Shown: positions 1 to 9,395 of the stretch, one piece after another | Layout of the letters: every line of letters begins with the position of its first letter | Numbering within the stretch: position 1 is the first letter of the stretch | Origin: [Eubacterium] siraeum | GTDB lineage: Bacteria; Bacillota; Clostridia; Oscillospirales; Ruminococcaceae | Assembly (NCBI GenBank): GCA_025150425.1 | Contig: CP102281.1 | Span: forward strand, 868,001 to 932,000 | Reading direction: 5' to 3' | Length of the DNA: 64,000 nt | Position numbers and translations under genes: made by a program | Notes under the pieces: model-generated | What the model was told of the DNA's origin: nothing | Database searches by the model: none | Seen by the model: the letters and a program-made list of their open reading frames with translations, nothing else

Positions 1-2182
1 TGATGTAAGAGTTATCGCATCTGCTGACGGAAGTTTATCGGTAAGAGGCTTGGTCAACGGTGCGGACAATGCCGTTGTTACTGCGACTGTTACCGCTCCC
101 GACGGAATCCGTGTGCTTAAAGCCCATATCATATCTGACGGAGATACATTTGAATCGGAATTCAGGCTCGAAAACGCTCAGCTGTGGGATGAATTTGAAC
201 GCAATATCTACAGTCTTGAATTACGTTGCGGTGAAGATATATTCAATACCTCGTTTGGCTTTGTGACATTCTCGGGTAATGACAGGAAACTGCTCGTAAA
301 CGGCAGTGAGGCATTTCTCAGAGGAAAGCATGACGGAATGATTTTTCCGCTTACCGCTTATGCTCCCTGTGATGTTAACGATTGGAAAGAGCGTCTTAAA
401 ATTGCCAAAAGCTACGGTATAAACCATTACCGTTTCCACACCTGCTGTCCTCCCGATTCCGCATTTACCGCCGCAGATGAGCTTGGTATATATATGGAGC
501 CTGAGCTTCCTTTCTGGGGAACGATTGCCGCAAAGGGCGAGGGAGGCTACAATGAGGAGGAGCAGAACTACCTCATAAACGAGGGTATCCGTATTATAAA
601 AGATTTTTCCCACCACCCTTCATTTGTTATGATGTCGCTCGGAAACGAGCTTTGGGGCAACCGTGAAAGGCTTGGAGAGATAATCGACATTCTCCGCCGT
701 GAAAATCATTCAATCTTCTTTACAAGCGGCTCAAACAACTTCCAGTTCTGGCCTGCCGAAATTCCGCAGGAGGATTTTTTCGCAGGGGTAAGACTTTCCC
801 GTGACAGACTTTTCAGAGGCTCTTATGCTATGTGTGACGCACCTCTCGGTCATATCCAGACGGACAAGCCGAATACCGCTTACGATTATGATGCGATAAT
901 CAGAGGCGAAAACGGCTCGGAGAACGAGGGCGGAGATACGATACAGATTCAGTACGGCACAGGGGTAAAGACGGTAAAGCTGAGCGCCGCAGACGGCAGT
1001 TATATTCCGCACAAGCCGGTAATATCACACGAGGTCGGACAGTATGATTATTTCCCCGACTTTGATGAGATGAAAATGTACACAGGTCCTCTCGTTCCTC
1101 GCTATCTCGATATTTTCAGAGAAAGGCTTGAAGAAAAGGGACTTTACACGCAGTGGAGAGATTTCTTCAAGGCGGTCGGCGCACATTGTACTCAGTGCTA
1201 TAAGGACGAGATAGAAACGGCTCTGCGTTCTTCCGAACTCAGCGGCTTTCAGCTTCTCGATCTGCAGGATTTCAACGGACAGGGAGTTTCGCTTGTCGGC
1301 GTGCTTAATGCCTTTATGCAATCGAAGGGCTTTATAACGCCTGAGGACTGGAGAGGCTTCTGCGACAGCAATGTACTGCTTGCAAAGACGGAAAAGTATG
1401 TTTTCGGTGCGGATGAAAAACCGTCTGTAGAGATTCTTCTTTCGTCATACGGTAAAGGTAAGATAAAGAGCGGAGCGGTGCAGTATTCACTCAGAAGCGA
1501 TGAACTTGACATAAACGGCAGTGTTGAGTTTACCTCATCGGATGCACGCATTACATCTGTCGGCACATTCGTTCCCGACTTCAGCGGTATCACAAAACCG
1601 CAGAAAGCCGTCCTTACACTTACTATGGGCGAACTGCACAACAGCTATGTATTCTGGCTTTATCCGCAGACAAATGTTGAAATTACCGAAAACGGCATAA
1701 AGACAGCCGATGACGAACTGATTTTTGCAGACAGCGTTGAAAAGGCAAAAGTGCTTATAGCGAGCGGCAAAAAGGCTATGGTTATAACCGATGGCAGTAA
1801 TGCTATAGAAAACGCATACTGTGCGGATTTCTGGAACTATCATATGTTCCGTGTCATTTCGGAGAGTATGAACAAGCCTGTAGCACCCGGTACGATGGGA
1901 CTTCTTATAGACAAGAACGATAAGCTGCTGAGCGCTTTCCCGTGTGAAAAGTTTACCACGCCGCAGTGGTATGAGGCGGTAACGCACAGCAAGGCTGATA
2001 TACTTGATGATACACCCGATGTTACTCCGATAGTTCAGGTTGTGGACAACACCGAGCGTTGCCACCGACTCGGAATGCTGTATAAGAGGAACGGTATTCT
2101 TCATTGCAGTATAAGACTGTGGGAAGCGGCAGACGTTCCCGAAATAAAACAGCTTGCAAAGAGCATTACAGAAAATTTCTGA
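1..2182 (+). CDS. GH2-type glycoside hydrolase, 5' end outside window
   Basis: The reading frame is open from base 2 of the window, so the true start lies upstream; the first in-frame start-like codon (TTG at 50) has no ribosome site and is not the start. The visible part reads as the end of a beta-sandwich domain, then a TIM-barrel domain with YRFHTCCPPD, MEPELPFWG and SLGNELWGN, which match the barrel and acid/base Asn-Glu signature of family GH2 (beta-galactosidase/glucuronidase/mannosidase type). KPVISHEVGQY further on is a candidate nucleophile segment. A C-terminal beta-rich region follows. Substrate cannot be told from sequence; with the GH43/GH5 genes elsewhere in the window a plant-fibre oligosaccharide is a fair guess. 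It ends in a strong terminator. Confidence 0.8.
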   Translation, partial: DVRVIASADGSLSVRGLVNGADNAVVTATVTAPDGIRVLKAHIISDGDTFESEFRLENAQLWDEFERNIYSLELRCGEDIFNTSFGFVTFSGNDRKLLVNGSEAFLRGKHDGMIFPLTAYAPCDVNDWKERLKIAKSYGINHYRFHTCCPPDSAFTAADELGIYMEPELPFWGTIAAKGEGGYNEEEQNYLINEGIRIIKDFSHHPSFVMMSLGNELWGNRERLGEIIDILRRENHSIFFTSGSNNFQFWPAEIPQEDFFAGVRLSRDRLFRGSYAMCDAPLGHIQTDKPNTAYDYDAIIRGENGSENEGGDTIQIQYGTGVKTVKLSAADGSYIPHKPVISHEVGQYDYFPDFDEMKMYTGPLVPRYLDIFRERLEEKGLYTQWRDFFKAVGAHCTQCYKDEIETALRSSELSGFQLLDLQDFNGQGVSLVGVLNAFMQSKGFITPEDWRGFCDSNVLLAKTEKYVFGADEKPSVEILLSSYGKGKIKSGAVQYSLRSDELDINGSVEFTSSDARITSVGTFVPDFSGITKPQKAVLTLTMGELHNSYVFWLYPQTNVEITENGIKTADDELIFADSVEKAKVLIASGKKAMVITDGSNAIENAYCADFWNYHMFRVISESMNKPVAPGTMGLLIDKNDKLLSAFPCEKFTTPQWYEAVTHSKADILDDTPDVTPIVQVVDNTERCHRLGMLYKRNGILHCSIRLWEAADVPEIKQLAKSITENF

Positions 2183-2187
2183 ATAGC

Positions 2188-2225
2188 AAGACCGCCCTGT
2201 GTATAAAAACGCAGGGCGGTCTTTT
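2188..2225 (+). terminator. Rho-independent terminator of the GH2-type gene
   Basis: An inverted repeat (AAGACCGCCCTG / CAGGGCGGTCTT) with an A-rich loop followed by T residues starts six bases after the stop codon. Confidence 0.85.
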
Positions 2226-2242
2226 CAAATAACGCAGATAAA

Positions 2243-2273
2243 AACCTCCGCATTGATTAATAATGCGGAGGTT
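2243..2273 (-). terminator. terminator of the 54-aa gene
   Basis: Arms AACCTCCGCATT and AATGCGGAGGTT face each other; on the minus strand the hairpin is followed by TTTTATC. It lies just after the stop of the small minus-strand gene. Confidence 0.75.
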
Positions 2274-2280
2274 AATTTAT

Positions 2281-2445
2281 TTACTTGTTATCCTTATCGG
2301 GCTTCTGATGAGTAAACGGTTTGTGAAACTCCAACCCCGTTTCAGAAAGATTATCGGTACGCTTAACGCTTCCGTCATTTCTGACAAGCGAGGTTTTAGG
2401 GTCAGCCGTACTCTTTTTGCCCTGAGATAAAGTACCGTGTTTCAT
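2281..2445 (-). CDS. 54-residue hydrophilic protein, unknown function
   Basis: A short ORF beginning MKHGTLSQGK and ending in a lysine/aspartate-rich tail (PDKDNK). It is too small for usual gene calling, but an AAAGGAGGGC ribosome site sits about six bases before the ATG, and a terminator follows its stop. The protein is highly charged, without membrane segment or cysteine. It is read in the same direction as gdhA, 44 bases downstream of the gdhA stop, so it may be co-transcribed with it. I do not recognise the family. Confidence 0.6.
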   Translation of the reverse strand: MKHGTLSQGKKSTADPKTSLVRNDGSVKRTDNLSETGLEFHKPFTHQKPDKDNK

Positions 2446-2489
2446 ATAAAGCCCTCCTTTAAGGGAGTAGTTTTAGTGAAATCGGATTA

Positions 2490-3917
<1,428 letters not shown>

Positions 3918-4011
3918 TCATATAATAATTTGTGAGAAAACCGACTTCATCGGTAAGCTTTACTGCATTCTCTGTGACTAAAGCCGTTATTGCTTTTAAA
4001 CTGCAAGAAAA

Positions 4012-4040
4012 AGTATACCACATATACGCAAAATTTGCAA
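4012..4040 (-). promoter_or_regulatory. probable gdhA promoter
   Basis: On the minus strand TTGCAA (4040-4035), 17 bases, then TATACT (4017-4012). Transcription would begin near 4005, giving a leader of about 160 nt before gdhA. The 443-base gap 3843-4285 otherwise holds only this leader, AT-rich sequence and the smpB promoter. Confidence 0.6.
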
Positions 4041-4171
4041 TAGTTTTTTTAAAATTTTCATAAAAAAGTTTAAAAAACTCAAAACTACGCATTTAAATGT
4101 GCATTTCCGCAAGATTTTATTCGTGTTATTGCAAAATGCAGGAATTTTTTACAATGTGAATGTAAATTCGC

Positions 4172-4200
4172 TTGCAAAAATACCGGTTTTATAGTAAAAT
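4172..4200 (+). promoter_or_regulatory. probable smpB promoter
   Basis: TTGCAA, 17 bases, TAAAAT, ending 85 bases before the smpB start. Confidence 0.45.
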
Positions 4201-4285
4201 AGTATTTATAGCTTATTTAAGAAAACGAATATCGGCATTTTGCACTGCCGATTATACCTTTATATATAAGAAAAGAGAGGTCACA

Positions 4286-4750
4286 ATGGAGAAAACGGCA
4301 CTTAAAACGATTGCAGACAACAGAAAGGCAAGGCATGATTATTTCATCCTTGAAAGCTACGAGGCAGGAATAGAGCTGACCGGCACCGAGGTGAAATCTA
4401 TCCGTGACGGAGGACTTAATCTGAAGGACAGCTGGATTTCTATCGACAACGGCGAATTATTTATCAAGCAGATGCACATCTCGCCTTACGAAAAGGGCAA
4501 CATATTCAACAAGGATCCGCTGAGAACCAGAAAACTGCTTATGCACAAGCGTGAAATAATGAAGCTGCTCGGACAGGTAAAGCAGGACGGTTTAACGCTT
4601 ATTCCTATATCTGTCTATTTCAAGGGCAGCAGAGTGAAGGTTCAGGTCGGTCTTTGCAAAGGTAAAAAACAGCACGACAAGCGTGATGCTATGGCTCAGC
4701 GTGACGCAAAACGCACCATCGACCGTGAGCTGAAAATGCGTAACAGATAA
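4286..4750 (+). CDS. smpB: SsrA-binding protein SmpB
   Basis: Binds tmRNA and delivers it to stalled ribosomes for trans-translation. The 154-residue protein has the OB-fold signature GTEVKSIR near residue 36, the [13 protein letters not shown]-like strand, and a basic C-terminal tail ending [13 protein letters not shown] that enters the mRNA channel in this family. The frame is open upstream, but the ATG at 4286 follows AAGAGAGGTC and gives the standard family length. Its RNA partner ssrA is in the same window at 45.5 kb, not adjacent. Confidence 0.96.
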   Translation: MEKTALKTIADNRKARHDYFILESYEAGIELTGTEVKSIRDGGLNLKDSWISIDNGELFIKQMHISPYEKGNIFNKDPLRTRKLLMHKREIMKLLGQVKQDGLTLIPISVYFKGSRVKVQVGLCKGKKQHDKRDAMAQRDAKRTIDRELKMRNR

Positions 4751-4810
4751 ACCTAAAAACAAGTCGGTTTGTCGTAGCACAAGATTTTTTGGAAAAAATC
4801 AAAAAAGTGC

Positions 4811-4839
4811 TTGACAAACTGATTTTATTCTGCTATAAT
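4811..4839 (+). promoter_or_regulatory. tRNA-Leu promoter
   Basis: A perfect TTGACA, 17-base spacer and TATAAT, 15 bases before the tRNA. Confidence 0.9.
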
Positions 4840-4854
4840 AGATTATGCTGATTT

Positions 4855-4941
4855 GCGGGGATGCTGGAATCGGCAGACAGGCAAGCTTGAGGTGCTTGTG
4901 TCAGTATTGGCGTGTGGGTTCAAGTCCCATTTCCCGCACCA
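4855..4941 (+). tRNA. tRNA-Leu(GAG)
   Basis: An 87-nt class II tRNA with encoded CCA. The acceptor arm is GCGGGGA/TTCCCGC, the anticodon stem CAAGC/GCTTG encloses loop TTGAGGT (anticodon GAG), there is a long variable arm, and the T-arm carries GGTTCAAGTCC. It is identical to the copy at 49213. Confidence 0.93.
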
Positions 4942-4945
4942 GTGT

Positions 4946-4980
4946 AAAGGACATTCGATTTTCGAGTGTCCTTTATTTTT
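4946..4980 (+). terminator. tRNA-Leu terminator
   Basis: AAAGGACA-type hairpin closing on TGTCCTTT, followed by ATTTTT. The same hairpin recurs after every tRNA-Leu(GAG)-like copy in the window (5148-5184, 49304-49336, 49552-49587). Confidence 0.85.
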
Positions 4981-5021
4981 ATATCTCGGCAAATCAGCAA
5001 ATTACTATCATCAAAAACAGT

Positions 5022-5145
5022 CACGCTGGAATCGCACGAAATCTTTGATTTTGTGGAAGCGGAATTTGTTCCGCAGTCAGACAGGCAAGCCCCAGGTGCC
5101 CCAGTCAGTATTGGCGTGTGGGTTCAAGTCCCATTTCCCGCACCA
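5022..5145 (+). pseudogene. defective tRNA-Leu(GAG) copy with hairpin insert
   Basis: This repeats the upstream tRNA-Leu from the D-arm onward. The T-arm, 3' acceptor strand and CCA are intact and the same terminator follows. The 5' acceptor strand has decayed, the anticodon arm has changed (AAGCCCCAGGTGCCCCAG in place of AAGCTTGAGGTGCTTGTG), and a 42-nt double-hairpin unit sits in the D-loop beside the conserved GG. It cannot fold as a normal acceptor stem, so it is called a pseudogene; an RNA function is not excluded. Confidence 0.7.
5035..5076 (+). repeat. double-hairpin D-loop unit, copy 1
   Basis: A 42-nt unit made of hairpin 1 (CACGAAATC-TTT-GATTTTGTG) and hairpin 2 (GCGGAAT-TT-GTTCCGC), ending CAG. 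Same layout as the units at 49392, 49436, 49767, 50006, 50048, 50225 and 50267. Confidence 0.8.
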
Positions 5146-5220
5146 GTGTAAAGGACATTCGATTTTCGAGTGTCCTTTATTTTTGTTTTAGCGAAAACTT
5201 ACACATTGCAGTATGCTGAA

Positions 5221-5255
5221 AAAGCTGTGGCAGTTTCATTGCTGCCACAGCTTTT
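5221..5255. terminator. bidirectional terminator
   Basis: AAAGCTGTGGCAG and CTGCCACAGCTTTT form a hairpin between the tRNA-Leu copies and the minus-strand cotJC remnant; T or A tracts lie on both sides. Confidence 0.75.
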
Positions 5256-5259
5256 ATAT

Positions 5260-5637
5260 TTACTTTATCTGCGACTGAAGTATATCGAGGACCTCACCGA
5301 ATCTCTGGAAATGCACTACTTCACGTTCACGTAGGAATTTAATCACATTGCTTACGTCCGGATCGTCGCAGACTCTGAGAATGTTGTCATAGGTAGCTCT
5401 GGCTTTCTGCTCCGCCGCAAGATCTTCGTGAATATCCGCGAGCGGATCTGCTTTGCTCTGGATGTATGCGGCGGTAAACGGCACACCGCCGGCATTGGAT
5501 GGGTAAACCGCATTTGCGTGATCCATATAATATGCGCCTACTCCGTATCGGTCAAAGCTTTTTGCACCCTCGCCTGTTGTGAGCTGGGATACTATAGAGC
5601 CTATCATTTCAAGATGGGATAGTTCTTCTGTACCTGC
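5260..5637 (-). pseudogene. cotJC: 3' fragment of a CotJC-type manganese catalase
   Basis: The frame reads AGTEELSHLEMIGSIV and continues to a normal C-terminus. GTEELSHLEM is the metal-ligand helix of the Mn-catalase/CotJC spore-coat family. Roughly the N-terminal 70 residues expected for the family are missing. Directly upstream the sequence is the end of a serine recombinase gene in another frame, overlapping it by about 30 bases. The break falls just before the GGTACAGAA codons. No matching 5' half was found elsewhere in the window, so it is either beyond the right edge (an intact element) or lost. Confidence 0.8.
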
Positions 5638-7166
5638 ATCGTTCCCGGAATGATCCCTTGCGATCTCACTGTATTTCCTGTGATGACACGGTAGCTGTCC
5701 CCTCTGCCTGTTGCGGTAAAGCAGGTCGTAAAGCCATTTTCTATACCCTTAAGATACACTGTAAGAGTGCCGTGGATATAATCGGCTCTTATGACCAAGA
5801 GCCATATCGGATCACTTGTGAAATCAAGAAACCTTTCTGCGTTTGTTCTGATTTTATCCGTTTCGAGAACGGATCTGTCGCTTGAAATTTCCTGCGACAG
5901 CTTTTCTATAATACTGTCATAGTACGATTTCTGCTCGATAAGCTCCTGCTGTGTTATCAATCCGTCCAGCATAAGATCGACCGCACGGCGTTTTTTGGCA
6001 TTGAGCGTTTCGATCTTTCTGCGCAGTGCAGGAATGTCGGGCTTGTCTGTTCGGGATAAGCCTTTTATTACTGCGTTTATGACGGATGTTTTGTCGATGG
6101 GTATATCGGTGAAAATACGCTTAACGCAGGCTTTTAGGGCGGTCACGTTAAGCGTTTCGTTGTTGCAGGATTTTCCGCCGATTCTCCCCGAGCAACGCAG
6201 GGCGTGGTATATCTTGCCGTTTTTCAGCGTTTTTACACGGGATACCATCACACTGCCGCACACACCGCAATATACCTTTCCGCTGAAGACATATCGGTCG
6301 CTGTGGCGGCTTGTGTCCGTAGGCTTTCTCCGGCTTATCTCGGCTTGGGTCTGCTCCCACAGCTCACGGCTTATTATCGGTTCGTGATGATTTCTTATAT
6401 AGATATGCTCCGAGCTGTTGAGCCTTTTCTTATGCGTGAGAAAATCCGGAGTGCAGGTCTTTTTCTGCTCAAGGTCGCCGACATATTTTACATTCCGCAG
6501 TACCTTACGGATAAACGCACCGCTCCACCTTCCGCCGTTGACGGTTCTTATCTGCTCGGCGTTCAATCCGTCCGCTATGCTTTCTGCGCCCTTTAAAAGC
6601 ACGGTATACTCTGTGAAAATACGCTTTACTATTTCTGCCGAATCCGCATTGACAGTGATTTTGCCGTCTTTTACGTCATATCCGAGACAGCTTCTGCCGA
6701 ACACTACGCCCTGTTCCATTTTCCTTTGCTGTCCCCATTTTACACGCTCGGAGATTTTGCGGCTCTCCTCCTGCGCTATCGTTGCCATTATAGAAAGTCT
6801 AAGCTCGCCGTCGCTGTCACGGGTGTCTATATTATCGTTTATAAAGATAATACCTACGCCCTTCGCCCTAAGCATACGGGTGATGTTAAGGGTGTCTACA
6901 GTGTTTCTGGCAAAGCGGCTGACCTCTTTTGTAAGGATGATATCTATACCGCCGGACACGGCAAGGGAGATCATTTTGTTGAAGCCGTAACGGTTGAGCG
7001 TTGTCGTGCCGCTTGTACCCTCGTCATAGAACACTCCAACCAAAGTCATGGAGTCCGAATTTCTGATATAATCATCAAAGAACGACCGCTGTGAAGCAAG
7101 TGAGCCGGATTGCTCGGCACGGTCGGTCGAAACACGGCAATAGGCTGCGGCTCTGAGCTTATTCAT
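5604..7166 (-). CDS. large serine recombinase inserted in cotJC
   Basis: A 520-residue site-specific recombinase. The N-terminal resolvase domain has AAYCRVSTD with the catalytic serine and FARNTVDTLN, the recombinase domain follows (about 160-270), then a zinc ribbon (CGVCG near 310 and CSGRIGGKSC) and a coiled region. The ATG at 7166 overlaps the stop of the preceding 37-residue ORF (ATGAATAA), which suggests translational coupling. Its last codons run into the cotJC remnant, as expected when an integrase gene lies at the end of an element and the att site is inside the target gene. Proteins of this kind rearrange sporulation genes in several Clostridia. Confidence 0.9.
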   Translation of the reverse strand: MNKLRAAAYCRVSTDRAEQSGSLASQRSFFDDYIRNSDSMTLVGVFYDEGTSGTTTLNRYGFNKMISLAVSGGIDIILTKEVSRFARNTVDTLNITRMLRAKGVGIIFINDNIDTRDSDGELRLSIMATIAQEESRKISERVKWGQQRKMEQGVVFGRSCLGYDVKDGKITVNADSAEIVKRIFTEYTVLLKGAESIADGLNAEQIRTVNGGRWSGAFIRKVLRNVKYVGDLEQKKTCTPDFLTHKKRLNSSEHIYIRNHHEPIISRELWEQTQAEISRRKPTDTSRHSDRYVFSGKVYCGVCGSVMVSRVKTLKNGKIYHALRCSGRIGGKSCNNETLNVTALKACVKRIFTDIPIDKTSVINAVIKGLSRTDKPDIPALRRKIETLNAKKRRAVDLMLDGLITQQELIEQKSYYDSIIEKLSQEISSDRSVLETDKIRTNAERFLDFTSDPIWLLVIRADYIHGTLTVYLKGIENGFTTCFTATGRGDSYRVITGNTVRSQGIIPGTMQVQKNYPILK

Positions 7167-7272
7167 CGTCTGCATCCTCAGGACCCACAGCTGATGCGTC
7201 ACGTTGATGATTTATGATGATTTTAACAATCTGCCTTGTAATGATTTCTATCTCTGCTTCGGTTATTTCCAT
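7159..7272 (-). CDS. 37-residue acidic peptide coupled to the recombinase
   Basis: MEITEAEIEI... ending EDADDE, with a GAGGTGAT ribosome site. Its stop overlaps the recombinase start by eight bases. Short ORFs of this sort often precede recombinase genes of this class; function unknown. Confidence 0.6.
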   Translation of the reverse strand: MEITEAEIEIITRQIVKIIINHQRDASAVGPEDADDE

Positions 7273-7321
7273 AATATCACCTCGCAACAAAATATTCTTA
7301 CATTGTTTGTACATATTCCTG

Positions 7322-7350
7322 TTGCTTTTTGCTAAATGCAGTGTTATAAT
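7322..7350 (+). promoter_or_regulatory. probable promoter of the TetR-GNAT gene
   Basis: TTGCTT, 17 bases, TATAAT, 32 bases before the TTG start. Confidence 0.55.
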
Positions 7351-7382
7351 TTAATAGGTAATATTTGGCGGGAGGTGTTGAC

Positions 7383-8426
7383 TTGCAGAAAAAGGCTGTA
7401 AAGGATAACGCTAAAAAAAGCAAAATACTCAGTGCGGCGGCAAACTGTTTTATGGCAGACGGATTCGAGGGCACTTCAATAAGGCAAATAATGAATGAGG
7501 CAGGCGCTGAGGTCGGTCTGTTCTATTACTATTTTAAGTCAAAGGATGATATATACAGTGCGTTTATTGAATCGCTGTTCATGGATTATAGAATCAAGAT
7601 AATCGGAATGACGGAAAAAGCCGTAAGGTCGCCGTATACTTCTTTTATTGATATATTCGGATTGTTTGCGGATGAAGCTGAACGCTTCCGCAATGAATTT
7701 GTAGGGAAAATGCACGAAAGCACGCTGAGAGATATTCGTGACCGCTCGCTTGAAATATCCGTCCCGTACATAAAGCAGATTATTGAAGTGCTGATAGAAT
7801 ACGGTGCAAAGCCGCTGATAAGCACGGAAGAGCTTGCTATAATAATGACATACGGGATAGGCAATCTTTTTTTGCGTGACAAGGAATCACGGCTTGCCGG
7901 AACGGATAGGGAAAGTATGAAAACGACTGCACTTCTGTTCGGGCTTGATCTTGAATATGTTTCACTTACCCTGCCACGCATCCCTTATGCTGAGGAAGCG
8001 GAGAAAATAACGGCTCTGGCTGAGCTTTGCAGTGAGAATTTTGCTGACTACAATGCCGAAAGAATGGCAAGGCTTATAAAGAAAAGAATGTCAAGCGGCG
8101 AGATATTTGTTATAGCGCACAAAAATAATATCGCAGGCTTTATTATGTTTTCGAAGAAGAACAAAACGATAGATCATATCGCTGTGTCGCCTGACTACAG
8201 GCGTATTGGTATAGCGTCAAGGCTTATGGTTACGGCTATGGCTCAGTTTGAGGTCGGGGAGGAGCTGTCAGCCGTAACTTTCAGACAGGAACATCTGATG
8301 TCGGACGGGGTAAGCCGTATGTATAAGAAATTCGGCTTCGACAATGAAAAGAATATCGTTGTCCGTGGCGAGCCTCTTGTAAGGAGAACCGCTGTTGTAC
8401 CCGAAAAGGCGATAATAACCGAATAA
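7383..8426 (+). CDS. TetR-family regulator fused to a GNAT acetyltransferase
   Basis: A 347-residue protein. Residues about 10-60 are a TetR helix-turn-helix (ILSAAANCFMADGFEGTSI, then GLFYYYFKSKDDIY), followed by an all-helical ligand-binding part to about 200. The last 140 residues look like a GNAT domain: IFVIAHKNNIAGFIMF, then IDHIAVSPDYRRIGIASRLM with the acetyl-CoA loop R-R-x-G-I-A. Start chosen at TTG 7383 because GGGAGGTG lies six bases ahead; an upstream TTG at 7365 has no ribosome site. One polypeptide thus couples a DNA-binding switch to an acetyltransferase. Targets unknown. Confidence 0.8.
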   Translation: MQKKAVKDNAKKSKILSAAANCFMADGFEGTSIRQIMNEAGAEVGLFYYYFKSKDDIYSAFIESLFMDYRIKIIGMTEKAVRSPYTSFIDIFGLFADEAERFRNEFVGKMHESTLRDIRDRSLEISVPYIKQIIEVLIEYGAKPLISTEELAIIMTYGIGNLFLRDKESRLAGTDRESMKTTALLFGLDLEYVSLTLPRIPYAEEAEKITALAELCSENFADYNAERMARLIKKRMSSGEIFVIAHKNNIAGFIMFSKKNKTIDHIAVSPDYRRIGIASRLMVTAMAQFEVGEELSAVTFRQEHLMSDGVSRMYKKFGFDNEKNIVVRGEPLVRRTAVVPEKAIITE

Positions 8427-8429
8427 AGC

Positions 8430-8458
8430 AAAAGGGGCATAAATGATGCTCCTTTTTA
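8430..8458 (+). terminator. terminator of the TetR-GNAT gene
   Basis: Short hairpin AAAGGGGCAT/ATGCTCCTTT with trailing T residues. Confidence 0.6.
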
Positions 8459-8520
8459 TTTAACCGCAGGCTCTGCAATGATGAAAAAAGCCCGAAATAC
8501 TGCCGATAATGAAATAAGTC

Positions 8521-8549
8521 TTGAAATTTGCGGCGATTTAGTATACAAT
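8521..8549 (+). promoter_or_regulatory. probable promoter for the 8.6-12.2 kb genes
   Basis: TTGAAA, 17 bases, TACAAT, followed 58 bases later by the start of the membrane-protein gene. Confidence 0.5.
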
Positions 8550-8607
8550 ATAATAAGTAACGCTGTAAATCAAACGTATGTGCCTTGCACAGCGGAAAGG
8601 AAAATAA

Positions 8608-9369
8608 ATGGAAAAAGTAATCAGCTTTTTAACAAATAAATGGTTCAAATTCGGCGTATCGTTCCTGTCGATAGCCTATCCCGTGTTTCTGGGCTTCGTG
8701 GCTTGGCTTTTTATGGGATATTATCTTGAGCCGACGCATCAGGGCGCACTTGTTACGCTTTATATCTTTATCAATCTTATCTTCTTCGGTATTATGCTTT
8801 TCACAAGAAAGCAGATAGTCACGAGAATCGTTGCGATAATTTCGCCTTTTTTGGCATTCGCTATACTTCTGTTCGGCTTCGGCAACTGGTTTGCCGCAGT
8901 GCCTCCGATAGTCGTAAGCGTACTTATATTCCTGCTGAGCGGTACGGGCGAGACCACAAAGATCATTATCGGCACTATATATCTGCTGATGTATGTAGTA
9001 GGAGTGCTTGTTTATCTGACTTTCAAGATGCTGTTCGGAAACATTACTCTTATGGATGTCGATCTGTCCGCAAGAAGCACAAGCTACCGCTATTCACCCG
9101 ACAAGCAGTACAGAATAGTTCTTTACGTTGATCCTGAGGGCGATGCCAGCCGTTCGGTATCCTTCTATCTTGAAGAAACAGACGGAGATATAAGCCTGCC
9201 GTTCCTTGAATGCCGTAACGCATTGGGCGGTATCCATATAATAACCTCCGACTATAACAAGCCTGCCGATGTCAAGTGGAAAGACAAGCATACGCTTTAT
9301 GTTGACGGCAGAAAGCGTGAATTCAACTTCGACGCAGTATCGACAGATGACACGTCGGAAGACTATTAA
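8608..9369 (+). CDS. membrane protein with C-terminal extracytoplasmic-type domain
   Basis: A 253-residue protein of unknown family. The first 145 residues hold four or five hydrophobic segments (for instance around 15-40, 48-65, 72-90, 92-110 and 122-140). The last ~105 residues are soluble and beta-rich (SYRYSPDKQYRIVLYVDP...). The ATG has GGAAAGGAAA upstream. It lies 26 bases before the DUF6076-like gene and probably shares its transcript. Confidence 0.6.
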   Translation: MEKVISFLTNKWFKFGVSFLSIAYPVFLGFVAWLFMGYYLEPTHQGALVTLYIFINLIFFGIMLFTRKQIVTRIVAIISPFLAFAILLFGFGNWFAAVPPIVVSVLIFLLSGTGETTKIIIGTIYLLMYVVGVLVYLTFKMLFGNITLMDVDLSARSTSYRYSPDKQYRIVLYVDPEGDASRSVSFYLEETDGDISLPFLECRNALGGIHIITSDYNKPADVKWKDKHTLYVDGRKREFNFDAVSTDDTSEDY

Positions 9370-9395
9370 AGGACCTGCGGAAAGGAAAAGCGGAT

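Noticed and set aside
4845-5191. Overlapping frames of 61-112 codons across the tRNA-Leu region
   Set aside because: They read through tRNA, terminator and hairpin sequence; the similar frames at 49164-50335 exist only because the DNA is repeated.
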